56,941 bases of DNA from an uncultured Verrucomicrobiota bacterium (GCA_903896505.1 CAITXU010000255.1:1-56941), one strand, 5' to 3'. Positions 25,303-35,800 are shown, counted from the first letter of the stretch. The notes: a model not told the origin generated them from the letters alone. Translations and numbers: made by a program.

Positions 25303-25373
25303 AAGGGTCCTTGCTCCTCCCACCGAGGGGACGATTTCTCCCTGTTGTTGCTCTGCGCAAGGGGAAGGGAGAC

Positions 25374-25784
25374 CTACTCAAACAGTCTGGACAATTTTTG
25401 CAAGCGTCCACTAACGGCGGCACCCGTCGGGTTGCGAGCCTTCACTTCCTGGTAAAGTCGTTTTGCACCCGCAGGGTCCCTGAGGGCCAGGATTTGAGCG
25501 TAATCCAGCTGAATGGCGGCCTTCCGGGGGTCTTTGAGGAATGGCCCATTGGCATCCAGCCAGTCCTTCATTGTCCCGGCCCCTCCGGCCAGCGCCTGCT
25601 TGAGAGACGCTTCCAGCGCCGGGGGCAACTGCGGTAACTCATCATCGGGATTCGTGGAGGCCGTGGGGACGGCGGCGCGTTGATGATCAATCGAATTGGC
25701 GGTGGATTTCTGGTAGAAATGGACCAGTTGGGACAGCCCCCAAATGGCACCACCGACGATCAAGATGGTGATGAGCGCCTTCAT
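25374..25784 (-). CDS. membrane-anchored hypothetical protein
   Basis: A 136-aa protein with an N-terminal membrane anchor or uncleaved signal (L-I-T-I-L-I-V-G-G-A-I-W-G-L) and a soluble, helix-rich domain (L-E-A-S-L-K-Q-A-L-A-G-G, A-A-I-Q-L-D-Y-A-Q-I-L-A-L, A-K-R-L-Y-Q-E-V-K-A-R-N-P) that looks like a short TPR-type motif. I do not recognise the family. It overlaps the end of murA by 4 nt (ATGA), so it is translated with it and may be tied to envelope work. Confidence 0.62.
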   Translation of the reverse strand: MKALITILIVGGAIWGLSQLVHFYQKSTANSIDHQRAAVPTASTNPDDELPQLPPALEASLKQALAGGAGTMKDWLDANGPFLKDPRKAAIQLDYAQILALRDPAGAKRLYQEVKARNPTGAAVSGRLQKLSRLFE

Positions 25785-27043
25785 TCGCCCTCCACGCGTT
25801 GAATTCGGGCTCCAAGCGCCTGGAGCTTGGCCTCCATCCGCTCATAACCCCGGTCCAAATGATAGATACGGTTCACCATGGTTTCGCCTTCCGCAGCCAG
25901 TCCGGCTATCACCAATGCCGCTGAGGCCCGCAGGTCACTGGCCATGACCGGCGCTCCGCTCAACCTTCGACCACCCTTGACAATGGCACTGGGACCTTCA
26001 ATGGCAATATCCGCCCCCATGCGCATCAACTCGGCCACATGCATGAAACGCGATTCGAAGATGCGTTCCGTGATCACACTCGTACCTTGGGCCAGACACA
26101 TCAAGGCAATGAATTGCGCCTGAACATCGGTGGGGAACCCGGCATACGGAAGGGTGGTGAGATCGGTGGCTCGCAACCGTCCGGGCCTGGAGACCTGGAG
26201 GGTGCCAGACTTTCGCTTCAGCTGAACTCCGGCCTCCTGCAGCTTGTCCGCCACCGCCGCGAAATGGTCGGGTCGGCTTCCGTGGACGACCACCTCTCCC
26301 TTGGTGGCAGCCGCTGCGCAAAGAAAGGTGCAGGCCTCGATGCGGTCGGGGATGACCTCATGATCGGCTCCATGCATTTCTGAAACCCCGGTGATAGTGA
26401 GGGTTGGACTTCCAATCCCGTGTATCTTTGCCCCCATGGAGACGAGGAATTGGGCCACATCGACTACTTCCGGTTCACAGGCGGCGCTTTCGATGACGGT
26501 GACCCCCTCGGCCAGGCAGGCCGCCATCATGATGTTGACGGTCCCGAGCACGGTCGGCCCGGCCCGGCCTCCCAGGAAAATGTTGGCACCAACCAACTTT
26601 CGGGCCTTGGTTTTGACATACCCACCGTCAATGTCGATTCGTGCCCCCAGGGCCGCGAGCCCCTTGAGATGCAGATCAATGGGGCGGGTGCCAATGACGC
26701 ATCCGCCCGGCAAAGAGACACTTGCCTCCTTCAGTCGGGTCAGCATCGGACCCAGGATGCAGATGCTTCCCCGCATTTTCCGAATGAGTTCGTAATCCCC
26801 AAACCCGCGAATCTTGGCGGCCCGGATGGTGACCGTTCCGTTATCAAAGTGGGTCTCCGCGCCCAGGGAATCCAAAATCCTGAGCATGAAGCGGGTGTCG
26901 CTCAAGTCGGGTACGCGACGAAGTGTACAGGTGTCGGCGGTCAGCAAGGCCGCCGCCATGAGCGGCAGGGCAGCATTTTTTGATCCGCTGATGGTGACTT
27001 CGCCACGGAGTGGCGTTCCGCCTTGAATGAGAAAACTATCCAT
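25781..27043 (-). CDS. murA: UDP-N-acetylglucosamine 1-carboxyvinyltransferase
   Basis: A 420-aa enzyme of the EPSP-synthase fold that adds enolpyruvate to UDP-GlcNAc, the first committed step of peptidoglycan synthesis in the cytoplasm. It has S-K-N-A-A-L-P near the N-terminus and the active-site loop L-P-G-G-C-V-I-G-T-R-P with Cys115, the residue that fosfomycin alkylates, so the enzyme should be of the fosfomycin-sensitive type. D-V-Q-A-Q-F and the C-terminal R-I-Y-H-L-D-R-G-Y-E-R-M are also typical. It lies between prmC and a small membrane gene in a housekeeping operon. Confidence 0.97.
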   Translation of the reverse strand: MDSFLIQGGTPLRGEVTISGSKNAALPLMAAALLTADTCTLRRVPDLSDTRFMLRILDSLGAETHFDNGTVTIRAAKIRGFGDYELIRKMRGSICILGPMLTRLKEASVSLPGGCVIGTRPIDLHLKGLAALGARIDIDGGYVKTKARKLVGANIFLGGRAGPTVLGTVNIMMAACLAEGVTVIESAACEPEVVDVAQFLVSMGAKIHGIGSPTLTITGVSEMHGADHEVIPDRIEACTFLCAAAATKGEVVVHGSRPDHFAAVADKLQEAGVQLKRKSGTLQVSRPGRLRATDLTTLPYAGFPTDVQAQFIALMCLAQGTSVITERIFESRFMHVAELMRMGADIAIEGPSAIVKGGRRLSGAPVMASDLRASAALVIAGLAAEGETMVNRIYHLDRGYERMEAKLQALGARIQRVEGE

Positions 27044-27089
27044 GAATCGGTAAAATCCCTTGCCGGTCGTCTTGGTTGAGTCCCTTGGG

Positions 27090-27944
27090 TCATCGAACGA
27101 TGAGAACCCGCTCGATTCCGCTCAAGTCTTTCTCGACAGATTCATAAATCCAACCCGCCGCCTTGAAAATTCCCGCGACTTCCAGCGCCTGATCAAAGCC
27201 CAGTTCCATCATCAGATATCCCCCGGGAAGGAGATGTCGCCCGGATTCGGTGGCAAGATATCGGTAAAACCGCAGACCATCCGTTCCGCCATCCAACGCC
27301 AGTCGTGGATCGAACTCCCGAACTTCGGGAGCCAGGATTTCAATTTCTGCGGTCGGGATGTACGGCGGGTTGGAGACAATCAGGTCAAAGCGCAGCCCGG
27401 GGGGCAGCTGCCGAAAGCCGTCACTCTGGTGAAAGTGCACCCGTCCGCCCAATCCGAGGCGGTCAGCGTTCAACCTTGCGACCTCCAAGGCATCGTCGGA
27501 GACGTCGAGTGCATGAACCTCGATGGATGGAAGTTCAGCGGCGATACTCAGGATGAGGGCCCCTGAACCGGTACCGAAATCGAGCGCCCGAACCACCGCA
27601 TTTTCGTTGGTCGTTCGGCGGAGATGGTCAATCGCCATCAAGGCCAGGCCCTCGGTCTCGGGGCGAGGCACCAACACCCGTTGGTCCACCACCAATTCGT
27701 GACGAAGAAAAGCCGCCGTGCCTATCAGATGTTGGGATGGAACCCGGCGACAGCGCCGATGGAGAAGTTGGTCGACCGTCTCCAGTTGAGTTGGGGTCAG
27801 TTCCCTTCGCGTTTCCAGCGCCAGTTGCATCCGGGGTAGCCGCAGAACATGGGCAAGGAGCCATTCCGCCTCCAGTCGGGCTGAATCGAGACCCGCCGCT
27901 AACAGTCGGGTCGTAGCCGACTGCAACCAGGCTTCCAAAGTCAT
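27090..27944 (-). CDS. prmC: release factor glutamine methyltransferase
   Basis: A 284-aa protein with the two-part PrmC/HemK layout: an N-terminal helical domain (A-R-L-E-A-E-W-L-L-A-H-V-L, P-S-Q-H-L-I-G-T-A-A-F) and a SAM-dependent methyltransferase domain (D-F-G-T-G-S-G-A-L-I-L-S-I-A, A-L-D-V-S-D-D-A-L, and the catalytic S-N-P-P-Y-I-P). It methylates the Gln of the GGQ motif of RF1 and RF2. I start at the ATG at 27944 (M-T-L-E-A-W), which overlaps the stop of the fucU-like gene (TGATG); the frame's upstream part belongs to that gene in another frame. Confidence 0.95.
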   Translation of the reverse strand: MTLEAWLQSATTRLLAAGLDSARLEAEWLLAHVLRLPRMQLALETRRELTPTQLETVDQLLHRRCRRVPSQHLIGTAAFLRHELVVDQRVLVPRPETEGLALMAIDHLRRTTNENAVVRALDFGTGSGALILSIAAELPSIEVHALDVSDDALEVARLNADRLGLGGRVHFHQSDGFRQLPPGLRFDLIVSNPPYIPTAEIEILAPEVREFDPRLALDGGTDGLRFYRYLATESGRHLLPGGYLMMELGFDQALEVAGIFKAAGWIYESVEKDLSGIERVLIVR

Positions 27945-28396
27945 CACTGGTCCCGGGTGCGACAGCCGAGGGTCAGGAGGACGTTGGCCCAAAGGGCTTG
28001 ATCGCCCGTTTGAACCGTCAGGACATGGTCGGGCGACTCGACCGCCCGATAGAAGTCCCATTTAAGGACGGGTTCCAGGGTCAGGGGTGGTTGAGCCCGG
28101 CTGACAATCTCCCGGAATTCAGCCCAAACGGGCGGTTCTCCTTGCTGGGTATAGGGATCGTCAGACGGGATGCCCATGACCTGAACATGGTCGACCGGTA
28201 CGGCATCAAGGATGGCCCGGAGGACCTGGGCGACGGTGGTGATGCCGGGGGCGAGGTTCAAGTGAACCAGAACCGCGTTGGGTCCCCGCTTGGAAGACAC
28301 CGGGTAGTTGCCATCGGCGATCAGGATTTTGCCGTGGTGTCCCGATCTGGCCAGGGTCGCCAGGATTTCAGGATGGATGAGTTGGCTCTTGAGCAT
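27944..28396 (-). CDS. RbsD/FucU family sugar-binding mutarotase-like protein
   Basis: A 150-aa protein beginning M-L-K-S-Q-L-I-H-P-E-I-L and having H-G-K-I-L-I-A-D-G-N-Y-P, where His and Asp form the RbsD/FucU active site, and the closing D-Q-A-L-W-A-N-V-L-L-T-L-G-C. The family interconverts anomers of ribose, fucose or related sugars. The specific sugar is not clear. The following gene upstream encodes a TIM-barrel sugar isomerase-like protein, which supports a shared carbohydrate role. The start at 28396 is chosen because the upstream extension is unlike the family. Confidence 0.82.
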   Translation of the reverse strand: MLKSQLIHPEILATLARSGHHGKILIADGNYPVSSKRGPNAVLVHLNLAPGITTVAQVLRAILDAVPVDHVQVMGIPSDDPYTQQGEPPVWAEFREIVSRAQPPLTLEPVLKWDFYRAVESPDHVLTVQTGDQALWANVLLTLGCRTRDQ

Positions 28397-28421
28397 GGAA
28401 AAAGGGGGGGTGCTTCTTAAC

Positions 28422-29249
28422 TCAACGGTTTTGGACGAAGAATTGACGGAAGGTCTCCATCGTCTGCCGGGCGGCAGAGTCGGCATCGGGTCTGGGCAGG
28501 ACCTCGGCACTCACAAAGCCATCATAACCCGATTCGTTTACCGCCTTGGCGATGGCTGCCATCGAGGTATGGCCCATTCCCATGGCCCATCGGTTGGAAT
28601 CGGCCAGATGGACATGCCCCAAATGATGGCCGGCGAGCCGCAGGGCAGAGGCGATATCCTGTTCCTCGATGTTCATGTGAAACAGATCGCACAAGAGCCG
28701 CACGTTCCGGGTGCGCAAGGTTTGAAGAAACGGAAGCACATCCCCCACCGTGTTGAACAGATTGGTTTCGTAACGGTTGAGCGGTTCATAGAGCAGGGGA
28801 ACTCCCAGGGCATGTGCGCGAGGCCCGAGCTGGTCCAGTTCTTCCCGCAACCAGGCGAGAGCCTGTTCCCGGGGAATGCCATCCGCCACTCGCCCCTGCA
28901 TGGAACCGATGATTGCGGGGGCTCCGAACCCACCGGCAAAGTCAATGATGGCTCCGATGAAGTCCCTGGCCTGCATTCGGACATGGGGATCGGAAGAAGT
29001 CAGGGTCAGTTGCCTGCGGAGCCAGCCGGAACCAGTTCCCACGGCAGCCAGTTCCAACCCGTATCGCCGCAAAAGGTCGCGCAATTGGAGCCCATCGATG
29101 TCGTCTGCGTGGGTGGGGAAAATCTCGACGCCATGAAAACCGTGGGCGGAAGCCTTCGCGAACGCCGTTTCCAGAGCCTCATGGAACACGAAGGGTCCGT
29201 GTCGGGCTTCCGGGACGAGGCAAACCGTGATGGCGGCACGAATCGGCAT
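28422..29249 (-). CDS. sugar phosphate isomerase/epimerase-like TIM barrel
   Basis: A 275-aa protein of the xylose-isomerase-like TIM-barrel superfamily. Metal-site candidates are Glu in G-V-E-I-F-P, Glu in L-L-Y-E-P-L-N-R-Y-E, Asp/His in L-C-D-L-F-H-M-N, His in G-H-V-H-L-A-D, and Glu in F-V-S-A-E-V-L. This fits hydroxypyruvate isomerase or tagatose/psicose 3-epimerase relatives; the substrate is open. It is the first gene of the minus-strand operon that continues with fucU/rbsD-like, prmC and murA. The 130-bp gap to rhlE must hold divergent promoters. Confidence 0.85.
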   Translation of the reverse strand: MPIRAAITVCLVPEARHGPFVFHEALETAFAKASAHGFHGVEIFPTHADDIDGLQLRDLLRRYGLELAAVGTGSGWLRRQLTLTSSDPHVRMQARDFIGAIIDFAGGFGAPAIIGSMQGRVADGIPREQALAWLREELDQLGPRAHALGVPLLYEPLNRYETNLFNTVGDVLPFLQTLRTRNVRLLCDLFHMNIEEQDIASALRLAGHHLGHVHLADSNRWAMGMGHTSMAAIAKAVNESGYDGFVSAEVLPRPDADSAARQTMETFRQFFVQNR

Positions 29250-29377
29250 GGGTGAACGCTGCCTGATCGATGCCCGATTGGCCAGTATCGGATTTCAATG
29301 GCGTCCGAGGGAGAAAGGCCGTTTGTCAACATTCTTGACAAAAGTCGTGCTATTGCAGGCGGAACGGCTTTAAAGTG

Positions 29378-30688
29378 ATGGTTTATATGCCGTTCAGCGA
29401 ACTCGGCCTGGGACCACAAATCCTTCAGGCCATCCAAGATGCCGGGTATACCGAGCCGACCCCCATCCAGGCCGCCGCCATCCCACAAATCATTGCTGGT
29501 CACGATCTTATCGGGATCGCCCAGACGGGTACTGGCAAAACTGCCGCCTTTACACTTCCCATTCTGGCCCAATTGTCCAAAACCGAGGGGCTTGGCACCG
29601 GAAAAGTCCGGGCCATTCGAGCACTCATCCTCGCACCCACCCGCGAGTTGGTGGTCCAAATTGAGGAGAACGTCCGCGCCTACGCCAAGCATCTGCCGTT
29701 GCGGATGACCACCATCTATGGAGGCGTCAGCGAACGACCTCAAATCGAGGCGCTTCGTCTGGGAGTCGACCTCATTGTTGCCACTCCCGGGCGCCTCCTG
29801 GATTTGATGGGAGGGCGTCTGGCGGATTTTGCCGGGCTCAACTTCCTGGTGCTGGATGAAGCGGACCGGATGCTGGACATGGGTTTTCTCCCGTCCATCC
29901 GACGCATCATTCGATCACTGCCGGTCAAGCGGCAGACGTTGCTGTTCTCAGCAACACTGTCCCGGGAAATCGAGGTCCTTTCGCGCGAATTCCTCCGGAA
30001 TCCCAAGAGCGTCGAGATCGGACGTCGGGCAAATCCTGCGGAAACCGTCACCCAATTGGTGTATGAGATTCCGCAACACCTCAAGCCATCCCTGCTGGTT
30101 CATATTCTTCGGGACCCGGGCTTGAACACGGTCCTGGTTTTCACCCGGACCAAGCACGGTGCCGATCGTATCTCGCGCAAGCTGCAGAGCCACAAAATCC
30201 CCACGGCGACGTTGCACTCGAATCGCTCCCAGAGTCAGCGCTTAAAGGCCCTGAAAGATTTCAAGTCGGGTGAGGTTCGGGTGCTGGTCGCTACTGACAT
30301 CGCTGCTCGAGGCATCGATGTGGATGGAATTTCGCATGTGGTGAACTACGATTTCCCGCTGCACTCGGAAGACTACGTGCATCGAATCGGGCGAACCGGT
30401 CGGGCACAGGCGATTGGCGACGCCATCAGCTTTGTCACTCCCGACGACCAGGGGGCTTTGCGTTCGCTCGAACGGTTTATCGGACGGGGTATCGTGCGGA
30501 AACGGGCAGAAGGCTTTGACTATTCAGCGGCACCTCCCCAGTTCATTGCAGCCGTCACGGGACGTCCGGCCCGGCCTTCCTATGGTGATGGCGGGGATGG
30601 ACCTCCACGAGGAGGAGGCCGCGGTGGGCCGCGTGGTTCAGGAGGCGGTGGTCCCCGATCTGGGGCATGGAAACCACGGTCGCGGTAG
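29378..30688 (+). CDS. rhlE: DEAD-box RNA helicase (RhlE-type)
   Basis: A protein of 436 aa with all helicase motifs: Q-motif with P-T-P-I-Q, motif I A-Q-T-G-T-G-K-T, Ia P-T-R-E-L-V, II D-E-A-D-R-M-L-D-M-G-F, III S-A-T, V A-T-D-I-A-A-R-G-I-D-V and VI H-R-I-G-R-T-G-R-A. The C-terminal 35 residues are Gly/Arg-rich (G-G-G-R-G-G-P-R), an RNA-binding tail. It unwinds RNA with ATP in ribosome assembly or RNA decay. GTG 29375, ATG 29378 and ATG 29387 are alternative starts; M-P-F-S-E-L-G-L from 29387 is closest to other members. Confidence 0.95.
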   Translation: MVYMPFSELGLGPQILQAIQDAGYTEPTPIQAAAIPQIIAGHDLIGIAQTGTGKTAAFTLPILAQLSKTEGLGTGKVRAIRALILAPTRELVVQIEENVRAYAKHLPLRMTTIYGGVSERPQIEALRLGVDLIVATPGRLLDLMGGRLADFAGLNFLVLDEADRMLDMGFLPSIRRIIRSLPVKRQTLLFSATLSREIEVLSREFLRNPKSVEIGRRANPAETVTQLVYEIPQHLKPSLLVHILRDPGLNTVLVFTRTKHGADRISRKLQSHKIPTATLHSNRSQSQRLKALKDFKSGEVRVLVATDIAARGIDVDGISHVVNYDFPLHSEDYVHRIGRTGRAQAIGDAISFVTPDDQGALRSLERFIGRGIVRKRAEGFDYSAAPPQFIAAVTGRPARPSYGDGGDGPPRGGGRGGPRGSGGGGPRSGAWKPRSR

Positions 30689-30703
30689 TCGCGTTTGGAA
30701 GTT

Positions 30704-30758
30704 TCTCCCGGTGAGTCCCACCTGATTGGGACCGGTTCGAGATTGCTGACCCGGGAGA
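30704..30758. terminator. possible bidirectional transcript end between rhlE and sialidase gene
   Basis: Nested inverted repeats TCTCCCGG (30704-30711) / CCGGGAGA (30751-30758) and GTCCCA (30715-30720) / TGGGAC (30727-30732) lie in the short gap between two convergent genes. No T-run follows on either strand, so it is not a classical intrinsic terminator. Confidence 0.3.
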
Positions 30759-30759
30759 G

Positions 30760-31995
30760 TCAAAGTGCAGGCACCTGGTGTCCCTGAAGCCATTCGTCAT
30801 TGAAGTGGATGTGCCGGATGAAAGAAGTCCCGTTTCCTTCGGCGACGCTGTAGGTGGCATGGAGGCTGCCGTCCCGGGCTTGGATAAGGCTGGGATAACT
30901 GAAGGAAGCTTTTCCAGCCGGGTCATTTTCCACGGAGGTGCGGAAGCGCCATGTCCGTCCTTCGTCCTCACTTCTCCAGACCGCGAGAGTGTGACGTCCG
31001 GTTTCCGAGTCATTGCCAATGAATAACCATTGGCCGTCTCGGAGAACCAAGGCCTCAACTCCGGATCCGGGGTTTGGTAGTCGGGTGTCCACCACCGGCG
31101 ACCAAGTCTCACCGAGGTCATGGGATTCCGAACTCATGACCCGGTGGGGAGGCGGTCCATTGTCGCGCATCCAGGCAACCAGTGTCCCGTCCCGGCGACG
31201 GGTTAAACTCGGTTGGATATTGCCGCCGCCGATCAACGGCTGACTGCAATGCCAGTTCGTTCCTCCGTCGTCCGAAATTCCCATCAAGGAAATGGAAAAT
31301 CCGTCGTGATAGAGCGGTAGGAGGATGCGATGGCCCAGTTGCATCGGATGTGCCCGGGGCATCCAGCCCAAACGCCGATAGAGTTCGTTGGTGGCGTGAT
31401 TTTTCATTGCCGTGAGGTAGTCGGTCACCTCACCACGGGTTTTTGAGTTCCACTGAGAGCTCGCCATCGAGGACTCGATACCCGGTGCTGCATTTGAAAT
31501 CGCCTCGATAAAAGGGATTCCCGGGGAGAGGTGGACCACCCCTTCGTGAGTCCATTTCGGCATTTCCCGTCCCTCCCAATGGTCGGTGCGATGGTATTTC
31601 AGCAAGGCACTTTCCCAGGTGTGAGCGAGAATGGTGGTATGGAACAGCCACAGCGCGTTGTGCTCGTCGATCAGGAAACAGGGATTGCAATCCGGATAGT
31701 CCGGGGTATCCGCCAGCACAAACCGCTTGCTCCACTGCGTGGCCCCCTGCGGCAGACGGGCACCTTCGATGCGCACATCGTCGGATTTTCTCTCGCCTGA
31801 TCCGCGGAACCAACAGGCTAAGAGGTCGCCGCGTCGTGTCTCCACCAGACACGATGCATGATTATGCCACGGCTCGGCGGGAAAGATGGCTTCGCTCTGA
31901 ATCAATGCCCGACTGTCTCCCTGGGCCGGATTCAAACAAAAGACGAGCATCGTTAGCGCGAAGACCCGACGAAAGAAGAAGGGAAAGGGTTGCAA
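30760..31995 (-). CDS. exported sialidase-like (BNR repeat) protein
   Basis: A 411-aa protein with a signal peptide (V-F-A-L-T-M-L-V-F-C-L-N-P-A-Q-G). The body is a six-bladed propeller of the BNR_2/exo-sialidase type: E-P-W-H-N-H-A-S-C-L-V-E, then Asp-box motifs S-D-D-G-G-T-N-W and S-E-D-E-G-R-T-W, and S-L-T-R-R-R-D-G-T-L-V-A-W. The family includes sialidases and many glycosidases or lyases of unproved specificity in PVC bacteria, so sialic acid should not be assumed. It probably works in the periplasm or outside the cell on host- or algal-type glycans. Confidence 0.85.
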   Translation of the reverse strand: MQPFPFFFRRVFALTMLVFCLNPAQGDSRALIQSEAIFPAEPWHNHASCLVETRRGDLLACWFRGSGERKSDDVRIEGARLPQGATQWSKRFVLADTPDYPDCNPCFLIDEHNALWLFHTTILAHTWESALLKYHRTDHWEGREMPKWTHEGVVHLSPGIPFIEAISNAAPGIESSMASSQWNSKTRGEVTDYLTAMKNHATNELYRRLGWMPRAHPMQLGHRILLPLYHDGFSISLMGISDDGGTNWHCSQPLIGGGNIQPSLTRRRDGTLVAWMRDNGPPPHRVMSSESHDLGETWSPVVDTRLPNPGSGVEALVLRDGQWLFIGNDSETGRHTLAVWRSEDEGRTWRFRTSVENDPAGKASFSYPSLIQARDGSLHATYSVAEGNGTSFIRHIHFNDEWLQGHQVPAL

Positions 31996-32084
31996 GGCGG
32001 ATGAAAGGTTCGTTCGATGGATGGCAGGTGGTCGTCTTCCAGTTTATGGGGTCCGGCCACTCCTATCGACCCTTTTGAGTTCCC

Positions 32085-32471
32085 ATGCACTTGAACCGTG
32101 TTCATCACGTTGCCATTATCTGTTCCGATTACGTGGCCTCACGACACTTTTACGTTGAGGTGCTCGGTCTGCACGTGATCAGCGAGACATTTCGGGAGGC
32201 GCGCGGGTCGTACAAACTGGATTTGGCAGTGAACGACACCTACGTGGTTGAGTTGTTTTCCTTTCCGAATCCACCTCCACGTCCCACCCAGCCTGAAGCC
32301 TGCGGATTGCGTCATCTGGCTTTTGAGGTGGACAACGTCCTCGAGGCTAAACGGGAGCTGGAATCTGCCGGTATCGCCGTGGAACCGGTTCGGGTGGACG
32401 AAACCACTGGCAAGTCGTTCACCTTTTTTCGCGACCCGGACCAACTTCCGATTGAGCTTTACCAATCTTGA
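32085..32471 (+). CDS. VOC superfamily protein (glyoxalase-like)
   Basis: A 128-aa protein with two beta-alpha-beta-beta-beta modules. The start V-H-H-V-A-I-I-C-S-D-Y, Y-V-E-V-L-G-L, V-V-E-L-F-S-F, L-R-H-L-A-F-E-V-D-N and the end F-R-D-P-D-Q-L-P-I-E-L-Y match the SMU1112c-like glyoxalase subfamily. Metal ligands H, E, H, E are all present at the expected places. Its reaction is unknown; related proteins include lactoylglutathione lyase and small-molecule isomerases. Confidence 0.9.
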   Translation: MHLNRVHHVAIICSDYVASRHFYVEVLGLHVISETFREARGSYKLDLAVNDTYVVELFSFPNPPPRPTQPEACGLRHLAFEVDNVLEAKRELESAGIAVEPVRVDETTGKSFTFFRDPDQLPIELYQS

Positions 32472-32830
32472 GGGTTGCTCAATTCGTCGACCATTCGGCC
32501 CCTGCGAGGCCAATGGGCCGTCCGTAGGACTGAGGCCCCCTTTGAACCAGTCCGGACATAACTGGAGTAGAATCGTACGGAAGGCGAAGTTGTGATGGCC
32601 TGTGGCATGGACCGGCGTCCAACGGACCCATCACATCCTTCTTTTTCTGAGTCCTCCGTGTTCTCAGTGGTTGATCCTCAGGACAGTGAGCCAGAGTCCA
32701 ACCGCGGTGGGCACAGAGAGCGCAGAGAGCCACTTTACTTCAATGGCATTGGTTGGAGACGCATGGGCGGGCGAAATGCCGGTATTTGGAAGGTGTTCCT
32801 GCTTTGGATCACCTTCATCCGCTTGAAAAC
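32472..32830. other. gene-free stretch with repeat-like sequence
   Basis: No supported gene. The part around 32655-32735 (CCTCCGTGTTCTCAGTGG, CACAGAGAGCGCAGAGAG) reads like a simple dispersed repeat unit. Short open frames here lack ribosome sites and recognisable content. Confidence 0.4.
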
Positions 32831-35800
32831 CTATCGCTTGATGAGAGTGGGCTCCGCACCGGTCGTTCCCCGGAGTTGTTCGAGGTAATCGCGCTGGCGG
32901 ACCGTTTCCAATTGTACCCGCGCGGAGCTGAGTCGTGCCCGGAGGTTCAGTCGCTGGATTTCGTGGGAGTAGCTGGCCCTGCCAACCATTTTTTCGAGAT
33001 ACGAGGTGAATCGGAGCCAGCGTTGGATGTCCAACGTTTGCTTGGCTCGCAACCGCTCTTCGTACCAATCACTCGTGAGCAATGATTCACGGGTGAACAG
33101 GTCCCGAAAATCGGGGTCACTGAGTCCTTTGCCCTCAAAGTGCCCGTCACGCATCAAGTGGAGCAGCGCTTGTAGAGGTGGGCAGGCCCAGGCAATGGAC
33201 CCATCGGCAAAGTAGGACTCCGCCACCCGGACATGGGTTGCCACGATGTTGTCCACGGCATCCGCAAACTCGGCTGGGTCCTGGAGTTCCGGTTGAAGCA
33301 TCTCGTCGGTCAGAACCGCGTGCGGATGATTAAAGATTCGACCGAAGAAGGCGTTGACGAATTTGCGCGTGACCCGATAGCCCAGCCGACTGGCTGCAAC
33401 TGGGCGGCCCGCGATTTCCCGGTCGGTCAATCGCTCCAGCATTCCCTGGGCAATCAACCATCTCGGGTCGCGTTCCTCGTTGCCGAGCCGGCACCAGAGT
33501 TCCGGAACCAGGAGTGAAACATCGTGATCGACGCGAGTTTTGGGGCCGAGGCAGCCGGCGCTGGTCAGGAAACAATCGTAGCCACTGACGATGTAGCCCA
33601 CCAGTGCGGTATTGAGGTCGTAGACCGGCGGCAGGGCATTGAAGGGTGCCTTGGTTAAAGCGCCTTCACTTCCAGCACCGGTGGTGCTGGGTGATTTTCC
33701 GGTCATCGATGCGATAAACTCCATGAACAGCTCGGGCAACTCCATGTAGTGAATCGGCCCATAGCAGGCGAGGGAGCGAATCTTTCCCTCGGCTGGATTG
33801 TTTCGACGACCGGCCAGGACGGACGTCACTGGTGTGTGAACCGGGCGGTCTGCGGGGAGCCGACGAGCCATCCTCGCCCCTTGTTCCGCCATGTGGCGCA
33901 GGCGCGCGTCTTTCAGGTCAGGGCGCGCCTGAAGATATCGGGGGTTTTTGGTCGGCTTTCCGTCGACAATCCGGGGAAAGGCGGTAGAGACCACGAACGA
34001 GGTTGAGGTGTCTCCCGCTGCTGTCTGCAGCAGCTGTTGCATCGGGTCTGTGAACTGCCGGAATCCAATGGCATCCTCGATCACGTCGGCAACTGCCTTG
34101 CGGTCCAAAGGTTCGTAATTGGAAAAGAAATTGTCCTTCTCTGAAAACTCCTCCTCGGCGGAATGGTCGTATCCACGGACAAAGGCATCATCGGGACGCT
34201 GAAAGAGGCGGTTTTCCGTGTTGGCAACGAATTTGAGCGAGTGTTGCGTGGATGACTCGGAAAGCCCGGAGAGGAGACCGCGAGGCACCGTGACGCTGGC
34301 CGTGATATCATCTTCCATCTGCACCTTGACGGCTGGATGAAAATCCTTTCGCAGGCCAAACACGCGCCATTGGTCATCCCGGTCGTAACCGACCCGCAGG
34401 AACTGAGTTGCCAATCGTTTGCGACCGATCCTGAGCTCATTCGAGGGTTGGCCGTTGACCACATCGACTGCGAACTGGGATTCCCATTGATCACCCCATT
34501 CCGGCTTCCAAAACCGTTTGACCACGAAGACCAGTTCCTTGATGTGCTGGGGAATGGCGTTCAGCCAGTTGTTGTATTCGAGATTGTAGTCACTGCTGGG
34601 CGTGAGCAGTTTGATCACGCTGCCCAGGGACCGCTGCGGCGACAGGATGGGGCGATGATCGCGCCCGCGCTGGGCCGGATTCTGGAATCGGTTGGCGTAA
34701 TCGTGGCGAATCAGGACACCAACTGCCTCAAAATCCCTCCGGAAATCCGCCACAAAGACCGGTCCATGGATGATGGCGTCGGTAATCGGCTTCGAGATTT
34801 CACTCTTTCCACCACCGCTGACGGTGCAGGGCTTATGGCAGAGAACTCCTTCGGGGCGGGTCCCGATCAGACGCCAGGCGCGGTTCCCAACCGGTTCCTC
34901 CAGATGAACTCGAAATCCACTGGGCAGAAAGTAAAAATGATTCACCCTCAAACGGATGGCTTGGGGACCATTGGGAGATGGCCACGTCACCGATTGCTGC
35001 TGCAGGTCGAAGCGGCTGGTTTCGGGGACGTAGACGATGGAGGGATGCACCTTATCGACGGCGTATCCTTCCGGACGGATATCGAGGGTTGCTCCATACA
35101 ATCGGAGTGTCTCGGCGAAGGTCTGCGGAAATTCGTGCCGATGCAGGCTCGCATCATATTCCCCCGCCAGGTCGTAACACGGGAAGACCAGGGCTCCGCC
35201 CGCGTGCTCTTCCTCGGCCAGCCCAAAGAGGTTGGCGGCGAACGATATCTGGGTTTTGACCTCTTTTTTGCAGTATCCGAAATAGTTGTCTCCCAGGATG
35301 GTGACCACCACCCCGGTTGCATCGCGGGCTGTGATTTTAAAGGCCTGCCCTTCGTTATAAAATTCACCGGCATCCTTCCAGCACATGCCATCACGACGCT
35401 GACGCTCGGTTGCCGATTCCCAGGGGGGAAGGCCCAACTCCTTTTTGGTGACGTTCTTGACCAGGTGAGGTGCCAGGATCACGCAACCCGTGTGGCCTGA
35501 CCAGTGTTCCGGGTCGAGTGCGGCGTCGTTTTCCGGTAGATTGGGGTCCCCGGCATTGCCAAAGATGGTTTCGACAAAGTCGAGGTTGCTGACCAGGTTG
35601 CCGGGTGCAAAAAACCGGGTTTCCATCCGCTGTTCGGCGATGAAGCCAGGAACTTCCGGGCAAATAACCGGGCGAAGATAAAGCGAGACCCAGCACTGCG
35701 CCCGCTCCGACTGCGATGTCGTAAATGGTAGTTCCATCAATTGGGCGGGCGGATTGAAGGCCCGCTGGAGTAGGCGCCCAAAGGCTTCCCGGGGTACCGC

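Noticed and set aside
30760..31995. Naming the BNR protein a true sialidase
   Set aside because: The propeller family has many specificities in PVC bacteria and no sialic acid genes are nearby, so only sialidase-like is claimed.
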